A program made the translations under genes and the position numbers. The notes beneath the pieces were generated by a model. The model made no database searches, was not told the DNA's origin, and saw nothing but the letters and a program-made list of their open reading frames with translations. From positions 278,971 to 342,970 of the forward strand of contig NZ_LMFA01000026.1 of NCBI RefSeq assembly GCF_001426565.1: a stretch of 64,000 nucleotides of DNA, written 5' to 3'. Positions 36,425 to 45,344 of this stretch are shown here, in pieces (position 1 is the stretch's first letter; each line of letters opens with the position of its first letter). Source of the DNA: Rhizobium sp. Root482. GTDB lineage: Bacteria; Pseudomonadota; Alphaproteobacteria; Rhizobiales; Rhizobiaceae.

Positions 36425-37198
36425 ATGCTCGACCTCTATGGAACCTCCCTCTCCAACCGCCTGCTTCTGGGGACGGCGCGTTATCCCTCGCCGGCCATTC
36501 TCGCCGATGCTGTCCGCGCTTCCAGAACTGAGATCGTCACCGTCTCCCTGCGCCGCGAAACCGCCGGCACCAGCAAGAGCGGTACTTTCTTCGAACTAAT
36601 CCGGACGCTCGGCGTCAGGGTCCTGCCGAACACCGCCGGCTGCCATACCGTCTCCGAAGCGGTCCTGACCGCGAAGATGGCGCGCGAGGTCTTTGCCACC
36701 GACTGGATCAAGCTCGAAGTGATCGGCAATCATGATACGCTGCAGCCGGATGTGTTCGGACTGGTCGAGGCGGCGCGCATCCTGTCGGGCGAAGGTTTCA
36801 AGGTCTTCCCCTATATGACCGACGACCTGGTCGTGGCCGAACGCCTGCTGGAGGCGGGTTGCGCTGTGCTGATGCCCTGGTGCGCGCCGATCGGCTCCGC
36901 CATGGGTCCGATCAATCTCTCCGCTCTGCGCAGCATGCGGGCGCATTTTCCCGACGTGCCGCTGATCGTTGATGCCGGGATCGGCCGGCCGTCGCATGCG
37001 GCAACCGTCATGGAACTCGGCTTCGATGCCGTCCTTCTGAACACGGCGGTGGCCGGCGCCGGCGATCCCGTTGCCATGGCCGCGGCCTTCGCCGGCGCGA
37101 TCGAGGCCGGCCGCTCCGCCCATCACGCCGGCCTGCTGGAGCCACGCGACATGGCGATTCCCTCGACGCCGGTCATCGGCAAGGCGGTGTTTTCATGA
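36425..37198 (+). CDS. thiG: Thiazole synthase ThiG
   Basis: A 257-residue TIM-barrel enzyme that condenses deoxyxylulose phosphate, the ThiO imine and ThiS thiocarboxylate into the thiazole ring. The Schiff-base lysine lies in [10 protein letters not shown], and [32 protein letters not shown] and [16 protein letters not shown] are canonical. It overlaps thiE by four bases. Confidence 0.96.
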   Translation: MLDLYGTSLSNRLLLGTARYPSPAILADAVRASRTEIVTVSLRRETAGTSKSGTFFELIRTLGVRVLPNTAGCHTVSEAVLTAKMAREVFATDWIKLEVIGNHDTLQPDVFGLVEAARILSGEGFKVFPYMTDDLVVAERLLEAGCAVLMPWCAPIGSAMGPINLSALRSMRAHFPDVPLIVDAGIGRPSHAATVMELGFDAVLLNTAVAGAGDPVAMAAAFAGAIEAGRSAHHAGLLEPRDMAIPSTPVIGKAVFS

Positions 37199-37800
37199 GG
37201 CTCGACCCCTTCTATCTGATCGTGGACAGCGCCGATTGGATCGAGCGGCTCGTGCCGCTCGGCGTCAAGCTGGTGCAATTGCGCATGAAAGAGGCGATCG
37301 CTACGGAACTGCGCGGCCATATCCGCCGGGCGAAGGCGAGCTGCGCCGCCCATGGCTGCAAGCTGATCGTCAACGACCATTGGCAACTGGCGATCGAGGA
37401 AGGCTGTGATTTTGTCCACCTCGGACAGGAGGACCTGGCGACTGCCGACCTCGCCACGATCCGCGCCGCCGGGATGAGGCTCGGCCTCTCCACCCATGAC
37501 GATAAGGAGTTGGAAACGGCAATTGCCGCCGCACCGGATTACGTGGCGCTGGGCCCGGTCTGGCTGACCATCCTGAAGAAAATGCCATGGGCGCCACAGG
37601 GGCTCGATAGGTTGCGCGACTGGAAGGCGCGGATAGGCACCCTGCCTCTGGTCGCCATCGGCGGGCTCACCGTGGATCGCATCGACAGTGTCTTTCACCA
37701 TGGCGCCGATAGCGCCGCCGTGGTCACCGACATTACCCTCCATGCCGATCCGGAGGCGCGCACGCGCGAATGGATCGACCGCACGGCGAAATGGCGGTGA
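37195..37800 (+). CDS. thiE: Thiamine-phosphate synthase ThiE
   Basis: A 201-residue TIM-barrel enzyme joining the pyrimidine pyrophosphate and thiazole phosphate. VQLRMKEA, the pyrophosphate-site [25 protein letters not shown] and the C-terminal AIGGLT are recognisable. The usual GPxYPTxTK loop reads [17 protein letters not shown], a divergence from the E. coli/Bacillus form. Position in the operon and intact core motifs support function. Confidence 0.93.
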   Translation: MRLDPFYLIVDSADWIERLVPLGVKLVQLRMKEAIATELRGHIRRAKASCAAHGCKLIVNDHWQLAIEEGCDFVHLGQEDLATADLATIRAAGMRLGLSTHDDKELETAIAAAPDYVALGPVWLTILKKMPWAPQGLDRLRDWKARIGTLPLVAIGGLTVDRIDSVFHHGADSAAVVTDITLHADPEARTREWIDRTAKWR

Positions 37801-38582
37801 CCGGCATGCCGCATGTGCTGGTCGTCGCCGGTTCGGATTGCTCGGGCGGCGCCGGCATCGTCCGCGATATCGAGACACTTGCCGCTTTCGGGGTGAAAGC
37901 CTCGGTGGCGATCACCGCCGTCACCATCCAGACGCATCACGGCGTCGAGCATGTCGATGCCGTCTCGCCGGAGCGGGTGGCGGGACAGATGTGTGCCGCC
38001 CTCAAGGCCAATCCGATCGCCGCGATCAAGATCGGCATGCTGGCGACGGCCGGGACGATCAGGGCCGTCGATGCCGTGCTTGCCGACCATCCGGCGCTCC
38101 CCGTCGTGCTTGATCCGGTGCTCGCCTCCTCCTCCGGCCGCGCGCTGCTGACGGAAGACGCCATGGAGCCGCTGCTCCGGTTGTTCAGGCGTTGCGCGCT
38201 GATCACGCCCAACCTGCCGGAACTGGCGCTGCTGAGCGGAGCCGCATCGACGCTCGCTCCGCTCGAGCAGGCCAAACATCTTGTCACCGCAGGCGCGCCG
38301 GCCGTACTGGTAAAGGGCGGTCACAGTGAAGGTCCGGCATCCGCCGATATCCTGGTCCGGCCCGATCGCGACCCCTATTCGTTCACCGCCCCGCGACTTG
38401 CGGTATCGATGCGCGGCACCGGCTGCATGCTGGCAAGCGCCGTCGCCGCCCACCTCTCCCTTGGAGACGATCTCGAAACCGCGATTGCCTCGGCCAAGAG
38501 CTTTGTCCACGAGAGGTTGCGGGAAATGATCGCGAATACCGCCCCTGGCTCTATTGTGCGCCTTCCGGGACTTCAGAACTGA
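37791..38582 (+). CDS. thiD: Hydroxymethylpyrimidine (phosphate) kinase ThiD
   Basis: A 263-residue ribokinase-fold kinase with VVAGSDCSGGAGIVRDIET at the N-terminus, KIGML, DPVLASSSG, TPNLPE and the anion-hole motif RGTGCMLAS with the catalytic cysteine. It phosphorylates HMP and HMP-P. The start at 37791 overlaps the thiE stop by ten bases; 37806 is an alternative. Its 3' end overlaps the convergent exporter gene by 32 bp, so no terminator separates them. Confidence 0.93.
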   Translation: MAVTGMPHVLVVAGSDCSGGAGIVRDIETLAAFGVKASVAITAVTIQTHHGVEHVDAVSPERVAGQMCAALKANPIAAIKIGMLATAGTIRAVDAVLADHPALPVVLDPVLASSSGRALLTEDAMEPLLRLFRRCALITPNLPELALLSGAASTLAPLEQAKHLVTAGAPAVLVKGGHSEGPASADILVRPDRDPYSFTAPRLAVSMRGTGCMLASAVAAHLSLGDDLETAIASAKSFVHERLREMIANTAPGSIVRLPGLQN

Positions 38583-40515
38583 TGGGCAGCCTGCGCCTTG
38601 CTTTTGCCTTTCGCGGCGCCGAACGCGAGACGGGCGCCGCCCTGGTGAGCGCCGCGATGGCGGCCGACACCATGTCGCCCTTGACGAAATCGGCATTCAG
38701 TTCCGCTTCCGCCTCCTTCAATCTGGCGGATCCGGCCTCGGCATCTTCCTCTGGATCCATCCAAAGGACGATCCCCAGGCGAACGGCGCCTTTGGCCCGC
38801 TTCAGCCGCCTAACCACATATTTCGCATGCCGGAGCGAATCCTCGTTGAGGAAGCAGACGACGATCGTTTCCACCTCGGTGGAGCCCAGCTTGCCGATAT
38901 TGGCAGGCGCGATCGCGGTGAAGCTGGCCGCCTTCGCATCCGCCCCCTCGACCCGCAGCACCTGCGCCAGCATGGCCGCGGAAACATCATCGATCTCACC
39001 TCTTCCGCCGATGCAAAGAATGCTGCGTCCGGCGCCGTCTGGCAGCTCCTCCTTCACGGCATCGCCGGCTTCCTCGCCTTCCGTATCCTGCTTTTCCGGT
39101 TCGTCCCCGTCCATCTCCTCGGCGGCGCTGTCTTCCAGGTTCGAAACCAGCGTCAGGGCGGTCGCCGAGACCAATAAAAGCTGCTCCTTGTCCATCACGC
39201 CCCGGGCTCGATCGTGCTCAGCGAGAACCAGCGCCGGGATGGCGACATTGGCGTAATAATCCACCAGATATTCCTTCTCGAGGATTTCCTCCGCCTGGTC
39301 GGTCGGCTCCACCGGATCGCCGGCAAGCAGCCGCTGGTAGAGCCGCGCATGCGGCTCAAGGACCGGGTCGCTGCCGAACAGGACATGCAGGAAGGCGAAT
39401 TGCGGCACATGCTTGCCAAGGACGACGAGACAGACCGTCAGCGGCGTCGACAGGACAAGCCCGACCGCCCCCCAGATCCAGGCCCAAAAGATGGCCGAGA
39501 CGATGATCGCCAGCGGCGACAGACCGGTCCGCGACCCGTAAAGCAACGGTTCGACCACATTGTTGATCAGAAGCTCCATCACCGTGAAGAGACCGGCGGT
39601 CCAGAGCAGCAGCGACCATCCGGGCGCGATCGCGACCGACAGGATGAGCGGCAGCATCATGGCGATGATCGGACCGACATAGGGAACGAAGCGCAGCACG
39701 ATCGCCAGCAGCCCCCAGAGGATCGCATTCGGGATACCGATGATCCAGAGACCGGCGGCAATCGGAATGCCGTAGGTCACGTTGACGATGAGCTGCATCA
39801 GCAGATAGTGACCCACCCGGCGCGCCGCGTCCTGCAGCGCCTCGGTCGTTCGGTGCAGGTCGCTGAAGCCGACCAGTCTGATGAACCGGTCGCGCAGATC
39901 CTCCCGTTCGAGCAGCATGAAAATCACCACGACCACGACAAGCCCAGTCATGGCCAGCGGGGCGAACAGCGGCATGACAAGATTGGTCAGGACCTCGACT
40001 GGATTGTCGGGAGAATAGATTTCGACCAGAAGCGGATCCTCCGGCGGCGGCTCCCGACCGGTCTCGACATCCACTTTCGGCCGGCCCATTTCCTTGTTTA
40101 TGCGCTCGATCGTCCGGGTTATCCGGTCGATGATGCCGTTTTCCTCGCCCCCCTCCTTCAGCGTCTTGATCTTCGTGACGATATTCGACTGGTAGGTCGG
40201 CAGATGCCTGGCCAGTTCGCCGACCTGCAGCGCGACGATAAGGCTGAAAACGCCGATCACGCAGAAGGTAACGAGCACGGTGACCAGCACCGCGACGACA
40301 CGCGGCATGCGCAGCCTGCGAAGCGCGGAAACCACCGGCGCCAGGGCGAAAGTAAGCAGCAGGGCGATCGCGATCGGCAGAAAGACCTCGCGCGCCAGAT
40401 AGAGCACCGCTACGACACCAATGAACGTCACGAGAGTGGGGATCGGCGAATGGCTCCGATAGGCGGGAGCGGGAGCGCCCTGCAAGCTGTTGCGCAGCGT
40501 CGTCGGCTTGATCAT
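38551..40515 (-). CDS. AI-2E family transporter with large C-terminal cytoplasmic domain
   Basis: A 654-residue protein. Residues about 20-350 are an AI-2E/PerM-type permease: hydrophobic segments near residues 28-62, 70-95, 195-225 and 250-350, with the family block YGIPIAAGLWIIGIPNAILWGL and VEPLLYGSRTGLSPLAI. The remaining 300 residues are soluble: a helical part, a strongly acidic stretch (EEMDGDEPEKQDTEGEEAGD) and a final alpha/beta domain (RSILCIGGRGEIDDVSA to LNADFVKGDMVSAAIAALTR). Typical AI-2E proteins are 340-380 residues. Substrate is unknown; the family name does not prove autoinducer transport. Start at 40515 has an AGGGGGCGAAGG ribosome site. A GGAAC-type promoter lies upstream. 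Confidence 0.85.
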   Translation of the reverse strand: MIKPTTLRNSLQGAPAPAYRSHSPIPTLVTFIGVVAVLYLAREVFLPIAIALLLTFALAPVVSALRRLRMPRVVAVLVTVLVTFCVIGVFSLIVALQVGELARHLPTYQSNIVTKIKTLKEGGEENGIIDRITRTIERINKEMGRPKVDVETGREPPPEDPLLVEIYSPDNPVEVLTNLVMPLFAPLAMTGLVVVVVIFMLLEREDLRDRFIRLVGFSDLHRTTEALQDAARRVGHYLLMQLIVNVTYGIPIAAGLWIIGIPNAILWGLLAIVLRFVPYVGPIIAMMLPLILSVAIAPGWSLLLWTAGLFTVMELLINNVVEPLLYGSRTGLSPLAIIVSAIFWAWIWGAVGLVLSTPLTVCLVVLGKHVPQFAFLHVLFGSDPVLEPHARLYQRLLAGDPVEPTDQAEEILEKEYLVDYYANVAIPALVLAEHDRARGVMDKEQLLLVSATALTLVSNLEDSAAEEMDGDEPEKQDTEGEEAGDAVKEELPDGAGRSILCIGGRGEIDDVSAAMLAQVLRVEGADAKAASFTAIAPANIGKLGSTEVETIVVCFLNEDSLRHAKYVVRRLKRAKGAVRLGIVLWMDPEEDAEAGSARLKEAEAELNADFVKGDMVSAAIAALTRAAPVSRSAPRKAKARRRLPISSEVPEGAQ

Positions 40516-40844
40516 CCTTCGCCCCCTGTCGAAATTCAGCGCTCCTTTAACACCGCGCCAGCCCCGTCTGTTCCAAGAGGGAAGCATATTCGTCGCCAAC
40601 GGGCAAAGAAGAAGTGCAGAGGCGGCTGATCGGCCGATATCCGGCCTGTCGATCAGGCACGGCACCGAAGCTGGAGCGCCTCTTCCGACAGGGTCGCCTT
40701 CTACTCGTTTCCGGGGATCGGCGCCTTTGTGGGGACAAGAGCTCGCAAAATAAAGCTGGGGTCTTGCTGGTGTTTGAATAAAGAATAGATAATCGGTGGC
40801 TGCAGCGTGCCCGTGCTTCGGGCAGACCGCAAAACAGGATTTTC
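40516..40844. other. 329-bp divergent intergenic region
   Basis: Between the AI-2E-type gene and the histidine-kinase gene. Apart from one GGAAC-type promoter pointing left (40549-40574) I see no ORF with a ribosome site, no RNA gene and no clear repeat. The right part (40740-40800) is AT-rich and probably holds the kinase promoter, but no convincing -35/-10 pair. Confidence 0.5.
40549..40574 (-). promoter_or_regulatory. EcfG-like stress promoter for the AI-2E-type transporter
   Basis: Read on the minus strand, GGAAC (40574-40570), seventeen bases, then TGTT (40552-40549), 34 bp before the ATG. The -10 differs from CGTT by one base and the spacer is the longer accepted variant. Confidence 0.45.
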
Positions 40845-41963
40845 ATGCAGGCATATTGCGTCGATCAAAGCATCATACCCTCCAATGAAGCGGCACGCCT
40901 CGCCGCGCTCAAACGATACGATATCCTCGATACGCCGCCCGACGGCGTGTTTGACCGCGTTACCGCCATGGCTGCCCGGCGCCTCGGCGTCCCGATCGCC
41001 ATTGTCAGCCTCGTCGATGAGGACCGCATCTGGTTCAAATCGCATCATGGTCTGGCGGTGGAACAGATCGAGCGTGCCCCCGGCCTGTGTGCCTCGGCTA
41101 TTCTGGGCGACGATCCCTATATTCTCGAAAATGCGGCGGCCGATCCGAGATCCCTGGCAAACCCGCTGGTCGCCGGGGATTTCGGCCTGAAATTCTATGC
41201 GGGCGTTCCGCTTCAAACCCGTGACGGCTACAATCTGGGCACGCTCTGCGTTATCGACAGGAAGACGCGGACCATTGGCCAGGACGAAATCGAAGAACTG
41301 AAGGCACTGGCCTCGATGATCATGGACCAGATGGAGCTCAGGCTCTCGGCGCGCAACGCGGTCGCCACGGCCGAAATGCTGGCCAGGGAGATCGACCACC
41401 GCGTCATGAACAGCCTGCAGTTCGTCTCTTCCATGCTGACCCTGCAGAGCCGCACGCAGAAGAGCCAGGAGGCTGCAGCCGCGCTCAAGGAAGCGGCAAA
41501 CCGGGTTGCCGCCGTTGCCCGCGTTCACCGGCATTCCCACACGGACAATATAGCCGACAGCGTTTCGTCGATGGTTTATCTCGGACGGCTTTGCGAGGAT
41601 CTCTCCGGCATTCTCGGAATTTCCGTCACGGCGACGGGCGACGAACTGGCGGTCCCCCGTGCGCGAGTCCAGCCGATCGGTCTCATCGTCAACGAACTGG
41701 CGATGAATGCCGCAAAGCACGGTACCGACGCCATCACCGTTTCCTATCGGCAGGCCGGCGACGAAATCGAGTTGGCCGTTGCCGACCGGGGGACCGGACT
41801 TCCCGATGGGTTCGATCTCAAGGCAACGCCCTCGGGCCTCGGCATGAAGATTGTCGGCGCGCTTGCCTCCCAGCTCGGCGGACGCTTCGAAGTCATGGCC
41901 GGCGAAGGTGGACGGGGCGCGCGTTTCGTCATCACCTTCCCCGTCGGCGATCCGGGGAACTGA
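40845..41963 (+). CDS. GAF-domain HisKA_2-type sensor histidine kinase (orphan)
   Basis: A 372-residue soluble kinase: a GAF domain (about residues 25-165; RYDILDTPPDGVFDRVT, YAGVPLQTRDGYNLGTLCVID), a HisKA_2 dimerisation domain with phospho-acceptor H185 (REIDHRVMNS), and an HATPase with N-box NELAMNAAKHG, G1 DRGTGLP and G2 SGLGMKIVGAL. No transmembrane segment is present, so it senses a cytoplasmic cue; the GAF has the DILDTPxxxxFDRVT pattern of small-molecule-sensing bacterial kinases. No response regulator is encoded nearby. HisKA_2/HWE kinases often feed the alphaproteobacterial PhyR-EcfG stress switch, and several EcfG-like promoters lie close by, so a link is plausible but unproven. 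Confidence 0.88.
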   Translation: MQAYCVDQSIIPSNEAARLAALKRYDILDTPPDGVFDRVTAMAARRLGVPIAIVSLVDEDRIWFKSHHGLAVEQIERAPGLCASAILGDDPYILENAAADPRSLANPLVAGDFGLKFYAGVPLQTRDGYNLGTLCVIDRKTRTIGQDEIEELKALASMIMDQMELRLSARNAVATAEMLAREIDHRVMNSLQFVSSMLTLQSRTQKSQEAAAALKEAANRVAAVARVHRHSHTDNIADSVSSMVYLGRLCEDLSGILGISVTATGDELAVPRARVQPIGLIVNELAMNAAKHGTDAITVSYRQAGDEIELAVADRGTGLPDGFDLKATPSGLGMKIVGALASQLGGRFEVMAGEGGRGARFVITFPVGDPGN

Positions 41964-42060
41964 ACATCGCGCACGGAATTGTCTTTGCACGCGAACTGAC
42001 GCCGACATTCTGACAGGACTTCAATACCGCACGACAGATTTGCACGTGCTCACCCGGGAA

Positions 42061-43830
42061 ATGAACATGCGCACCGACCAATGGCTTTCACTTCTGGTCA
42101 TCGCCCTGATGATGGGCGCCTTCGTCTGGGGACGGTTCCGTTACGATGTCGTGGCCTGCGGCGCGCTGCTTCTGGCAATCATCGTTGGCATCGTTGCGCC
42201 CAAGGATGCCTTCTCGGGGTTCTCCGACGAGATCGTCATCATCGTCGGCAGCGCGCTCGTCGTCAGCGCCGCCATTTCGCGCACCGGCATCATGGATATC
42301 GCGCTGCGGCGCCTTTCACCGGAAAAGCGCGGACCGCGAGCGCAATTGATCATTCTGGTGCTGATCGTCGCCGTTCTTTCCGCCTTCATCAAGAATATCG
42401 GCGCCCTTGCGATCATGATCCCGGTCGCTATCCAGATGGCGCGGAAATCCCGCGTTTCCCCCTCGATGTTCCTGATGCCGATGGCCTTCGCCTCGCTGCT
42501 TGGCGGCCTGATGACGCAGATCGGCACCTCGCCGAACATCATCGTGTCGCGCGTTCGCGAAGAGATCACCGGCGCGCCCTTCACGATGTTCGACTATACG
42601 CCGCTCGGTGCAGCCCTGACGGTGGCCGGGGCGATCTTTCTCGGCATTTTCTACAAGCTCCTGCCGGAGCGCGTACGGGAGGAATCTTCCATGCGCGAAG
42701 CCGTCAAGATCAAGAACTACACGACCGAGGCGAAACTCACCACGCAATCGTCGGCCATCGGCCGCTCGATCAGCTGGCTGCAGACGCCGGCCGGCGGCGA
42801 TGCAATGGTGACCGCGATCATCAGCGACAGCGGCCAGAAACGCACGCCCCTGCCGGATACGGTTCTCAAGGAAGGCGACGTGCTGATCATCGAGGGCGAA
42901 CAGAGTGCGCTCGACAAGATCGTCAGCGAAGGAAAATTGCAGCTGTCCGACCGAAACCATGAGGCCACGGTGAAGGAGGTCAGTTCGGTCGAAGCGATCG
43001 TCGGCGAAAATTCGCGGCTGATCGGCCTGAGCGCCAAGGATCTTTCGCTGTTCGAGAACACCGGCCTCAACCTCCTGGCCGTCAGCCGACGGGACAAGCG
43101 CTTCGTTGAACGCCTGGGCGAGATCAAGATTCGCAACGGCGACGTGCTGGTGTTGCAGGGGGATTTGAAACGCCTGCCCGACATGCTGCGGGAGTGGGAC
43201 TGCCTGCCGCTGGTCGAGCGTGAGTTGAAACTCGGCAGCGTCCGCAAGAGCCTCGTTCCGATCGTGATCCTTCTCCTGGCAATGGGCGGCACCGCCTTTG
43301 GAGGCGTTCCCGTCGCGACCGGGTTTTTCGCCGCCGCCTTCCTGATGGTCGTCACCGGTTCGCTGCCGCTACGCGAGATTTATGGTCATCTCGATGCGCC
43401 GATCCTCATCATGCTGGCCGCACTTATCCCGGTCAGCGATTCGCTGCGAACGACGGGAACGACCGATCTTATCGCCGACCTCCTGTCGCGAACGGCCGAA
43501 ATGCTGCCGCCCTATGGCGCCCTCGCCCTTATCCTGGTGGCCGCCATGGCCGTGACGCCCTTCCTCAACAATGCGGCGACCGTTCTCGTCATGGCGCCGA
43601 TCGCCGCGACCTTCGCGGCGAAGCTCGGCTTCCAGCCCGATGCCTTCCTCATGGCCGTGGCGATCGGCGCCGGTTGCGACTTCCTCACTCCCATCGGCCA
43701 TCAGTGCAACACGCTCGTCATGGGGCCCGGGGGCTACCGGTTCGGCGACTACTGGAAGCTCGGCCTGCCCCTCTCGGTCATCGTGTTGATCGTCAGCGTG
43801 CCCTTGCTGCTGATCGTTTGGCCGATCTGA
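42061..43830 (+). CDS. SLC13-family permease with paired TrkA-C domains
   Basis: A 589-residue membrane protein of the divalent anion/sodium symporter type. An N-terminal membrane half (residues 5-210, with NIGALAIMIPVAI and GGLMTQIGTSPNIIVS) and a C-terminal membrane half (about 400-589, with FLNNAATVLVMAPIA and CDFLTPIGHQCNTLVMGPGGY) flank two cytoplasmic TrkA-C/RCK_C domains (about 225-390; GDVLIIEGEQSALDKI and GDVLVLQGDLKRL). The SNT-like motifs TSPN and GHQCNT mark the two substrate/cation sites. Relatives carry sulfate, dicarboxylates or other oxyanions; the substrate is not evident. The ribosome site is weak; ATG 42067 is an alternative. It starts 98 bp after the kinase gene. Confidence 0.85.
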   Translation: MNMRTDQWLSLLVIALMMGAFVWGRFRYDVVACGALLLAIIVGIVAPKDAFSGFSDEIVIIVGSALVVSAAISRTGIMDIALRRLSPEKRGPRAQLIILVLIVAVLSAFIKNIGALAIMIPVAIQMARKSRVSPSMFLMPMAFASLLGGLMTQIGTSPNIIVSRVREEITGAPFTMFDYTPLGAALTVAGAIFLGIFYKLLPERVREESSMREAVKIKNYTTEAKLTTQSSAIGRSISWLQTPAGGDAMVTAIISDSGQKRTPLPDTVLKEGDVLIIEGEQSALDKIVSEGKLQLSDRNHEATVKEVSSVEAIVGENSRLIGLSAKDLSLFENTGLNLLAVSRRDKRFVERLGEIKIRNGDVLVLQGDLKRLPDMLREWDCLPLVERELKLGSVRKSLVPIVILLLAMGGTAFGGVPVATGFFAAAFLMVVTGSLPLREIYGHLDAPILIMLAALIPVSDSLRTTGTTDLIADLLSRTAEMLPPYGALALILVAAMAVTPFLNNAATVLVMAPIAATFAAKLGFQPDAFLMAVAIGAGCDFLTPIGHQCNTLVMGPGGYRFGDYWKLGLPLSVIVLIVSVPLLLIVWPI

Positions 43831-43937
43831 AGGCCGCCCGCTGCCAATTCGCTGGACGAGCAGCCCGAAGCCCGAAATTCGGCCTGCAACCGCCGTGATT
43901 TTCTTCGTTTTTTCAAAAGTTCATTGGCGGCGGCCGG

Positions 43938-43962
43938 GAACATAAACACCTGTCGCGTGTTC
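43938..43962 (+). promoter_or_regulatory. EcfG-like stress promoter for the exported 105-residue protein
   Basis: GGAAC (43938-43942), sixteen bases, then TGTT (43959-43962), 46 bp before the ATG. Confidence 0.55.
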
Positions 43963-44007
43963 TTGCTGCGACCCTCCGATCGAGGGAGATAGCCAGGAGC
44001 ATTGACC

Positions 44008-44325
44008 ATGAAGAAGTTTATCGCCGCCGCTGTTGTCGGGTTCATTGCCGCGTCCAGTGCATGGGCACAGACGGCCACGACCCCCTCCGCCGATCCCGAA
44101 ACCCCGGCCGTCGCAACACCCGAGGAGCAGAACCCGACCGCTCCTGTTGCAGGCGCCAACAGCTTCACCGAAGACCAGGCAAAATCGCGCATCGAGGAAG
44201 CCGGCTACACCGATGTGACCGGGCTGAAGCTCGACGACAAGGGCATCTGGCAGGCAACTGCCATGAAGGATTCCAAGTCGGTAACCGTCGGCCTCGACTA
44301 CCAGGGCAATATCGTCGCCCAGTGA
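44008..44325 (+). CDS. Exported PepSY-like small protein
   Basis: A 105-residue protein with a clear Sec signal peptide (MKKFIAAAVVGFIAASSAWA-Q, cleavage after residue 20), a proline/threonine-rich linker, and a C-terminal PepSY-like beta unit (TEDQAKSRIEEAGYTDVTGL then KGIWQATAMKDSKSVTVGLDYQGNI). Such proteins are common in rhizobia and are periplasmic; function unknown, possibly protease inhibition or envelope stress. The ATG at 44008 follows AGGAG. It is probably co-transcribed with the next gene, 44 bp downstream, under an EcfG-like promoter. Confidence 0.8.
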   Translation: MKKFIAAAVVGFIAASSAWAQTATTPSADPETPAVATPEEQNPTAPVAGANSFTEDQAKSRIEEAGYTDVTGLKLDDKGIWQATAMKDSKSVTVGLDYQGNIVAQ

Positions 44326-44369
44326 CCTCTTCGAGACTTTATTAAACCAAAAGACGGAAGGACAGATTC

Positions 44370-44981
44370 ATGAAGACCGTAACAGGACTTTTCGATTCCT
44401 ATGCAGACGCCCAGACAGCCGTATCGCAGCTGAAATCGGCAGGCGTGGATAGCGATGATATCAGCATCGTTTCCAACAACAGCGACAACGCGCATCGGCT
44501 CGACGACGATAACGATGCAGCCGAAGGCGCCGGTACGGGTGCCGGTCTCGGCGCCCTGGTCGGCGGCGCGGGCGGCCTTCTGACCGGTCTCGGCATCATG
44601 GCCATTCCAGGTGTGGGTCCGGTCGTCGCAGCCGGCTGGCTCGCCGCGACCCTTGCCGGAGCCGCAACCGGTGCCGTCGTCGGCGGCGCGGCTGGTGGCC
44701 TCATCGGCGCCCTGACGGATTCGGGTGTCAGCGAGGATGACGCGCATGTCTATGCGGAAGGTGTGCGTCGCGGCGGCACGCTGGTGACCGCCCGGGTCGA
44801 GGATCACGAGATTGCCAGGGCCGAGGCGATCCTGGCAAGCTCGCCGCGCGTAGACGTCGCGCAGAGGCGCAATGCCTATACGGAGCGCGGCTGGAAGAGC
44901 TTCGATCCGGCCCTCGATCCCTACACGCCGGCTCAGGTGAACGAAGAGCGCGCCCGCTACGGCTCGTCGTCGCGCCTGTAA
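44370..44981 (+). CDS. YflT-like/glycine-zipper general stress protein
   Basis: A 203-residue protein. Residues 1-45 form a small alpha/beta domain (VTGLFDSYADAQTAVSQLKSAGVDSDDISIVS) of the general-stress YflT type. A long glycine/alanine-rich glycine-zipper region (about 52-115, GAGTGAGLGALVGGAGGLL, GAATGAVVGGAAGG) can insert in or associate with membranes. After that comes a second alpha/beta part (GGTLVTARVEDHEIARAEAILAS). The protein may self-associate; its role is unknown. A GGAAGGA Shine-Dalgarno precedes the ATG, and a strong terminator follows. Confidence 0.8.
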   Translation: MKTVTGLFDSYADAQTAVSQLKSAGVDSDDISIVSNNSDNAHRLDDDNDAAEGAGTGAGLGALVGGAGGLLTGLGIMAIPGVGPVVAAGWLAATLAGAATGAVVGGAAGGLIGALTDSGVSEDDAHVYAEGVRRGGTLVTARVEDHEIARAEAILASSPRVDVAQRRNAYTERGWKSFDPALDPYTPAQVNEERARYGSSSRL

Positions 44982-45013
44982 TACGCGCGAAACATTACTT
45001 TTCGAGAGTTCAG

Positions 45014-45042
45014 AAAGGCCGGGCCGCAAAGCCCGGCCTTTT
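45014..45042 (+). terminator. Strong rho-independent terminator
   Basis: AAAGGCCGGGC (45014-45024), loop CGCAAA, GCCCGGCCTTT (45031-45041) then T. It closes the PepSY-like/glycine-zipper operon. Confidence 0.92.
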
Positions 45043-45084
45043 GGCGACCGGCGAGACGCCATCCCATGGAGGGCCGATCCCGTC

Positions 45085-45109
45085 GGAACCTTTCGGCGGT
45101 TGGTTTGTT
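45085..45109 (+). promoter_or_regulatory. EcfG-like stress promoter for the disordered-protein pair
   Basis: GGAAC (45085-45089), sixteen bases, then TGTT (45106-45109), 28 bp before the ATG at 45138. Confidence 0.6.
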
Positions 45110-45137
45110 GAAACGAGAGAGACGAAAGGAAGCGAAG

Positions 45138-45344
45138 ATGGAACAGAATAGCCCCAAGCCCGGCCCCGCCGGAACGACCGACCAGTCCCCGCGCTGGGAA
45201 GGGCCGCAGGAAAATCGACCGCGCGGCTATATGCCGGCAGCGGATGATCCTTCCAGCGATCGGGACGCCCTTGGCGAGAATTTGAACAATCCCGACCGCA
45301 ACAAGAATTCCGACGCGGGCAAGACCCGGAGGGATCCTTCATGA
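45138..45344 (+). CDS. Disordered small hydrophilic protein, 68 residues
   Basis: Starts MEQNSPKPGPAGTTDQSPRW and is rich in P, N, D, G and R, with no predicted helix or membrane segment. An AAGGAAGCG Shine-Dalgarno precedes the ATG; longer in-frame starts lack one. Its stop overlaps the next start (ATGA), so the two genes are translationally coupled. I recognise no family; hydrophilin-like composition plus the promoter suggest a desiccation or osmotic stress role, as inference. Confidence 0.65.
   Translation: MEQNSPKPGPAGTTDQSPRWEGPQENRPRGYMPAADDPSSDRDALGENLNNPDRNKNSDAGKTRRDPS

Noticed and set aside
36232..36599. Longer alternative frames over thiS-thiG
   Set aside because: They cross the thiS stop and thiG start in other frames; ThiS ending in GG and the ThiG N-terminus fix the true genes.
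37195..37800. ThiE loop [17 protein letters not shown] as a sign of inactivation
   Set aside because: Other catalytic and phosphate-binding segments are intact and the operon is coherent, so I treat it as lineage variation.
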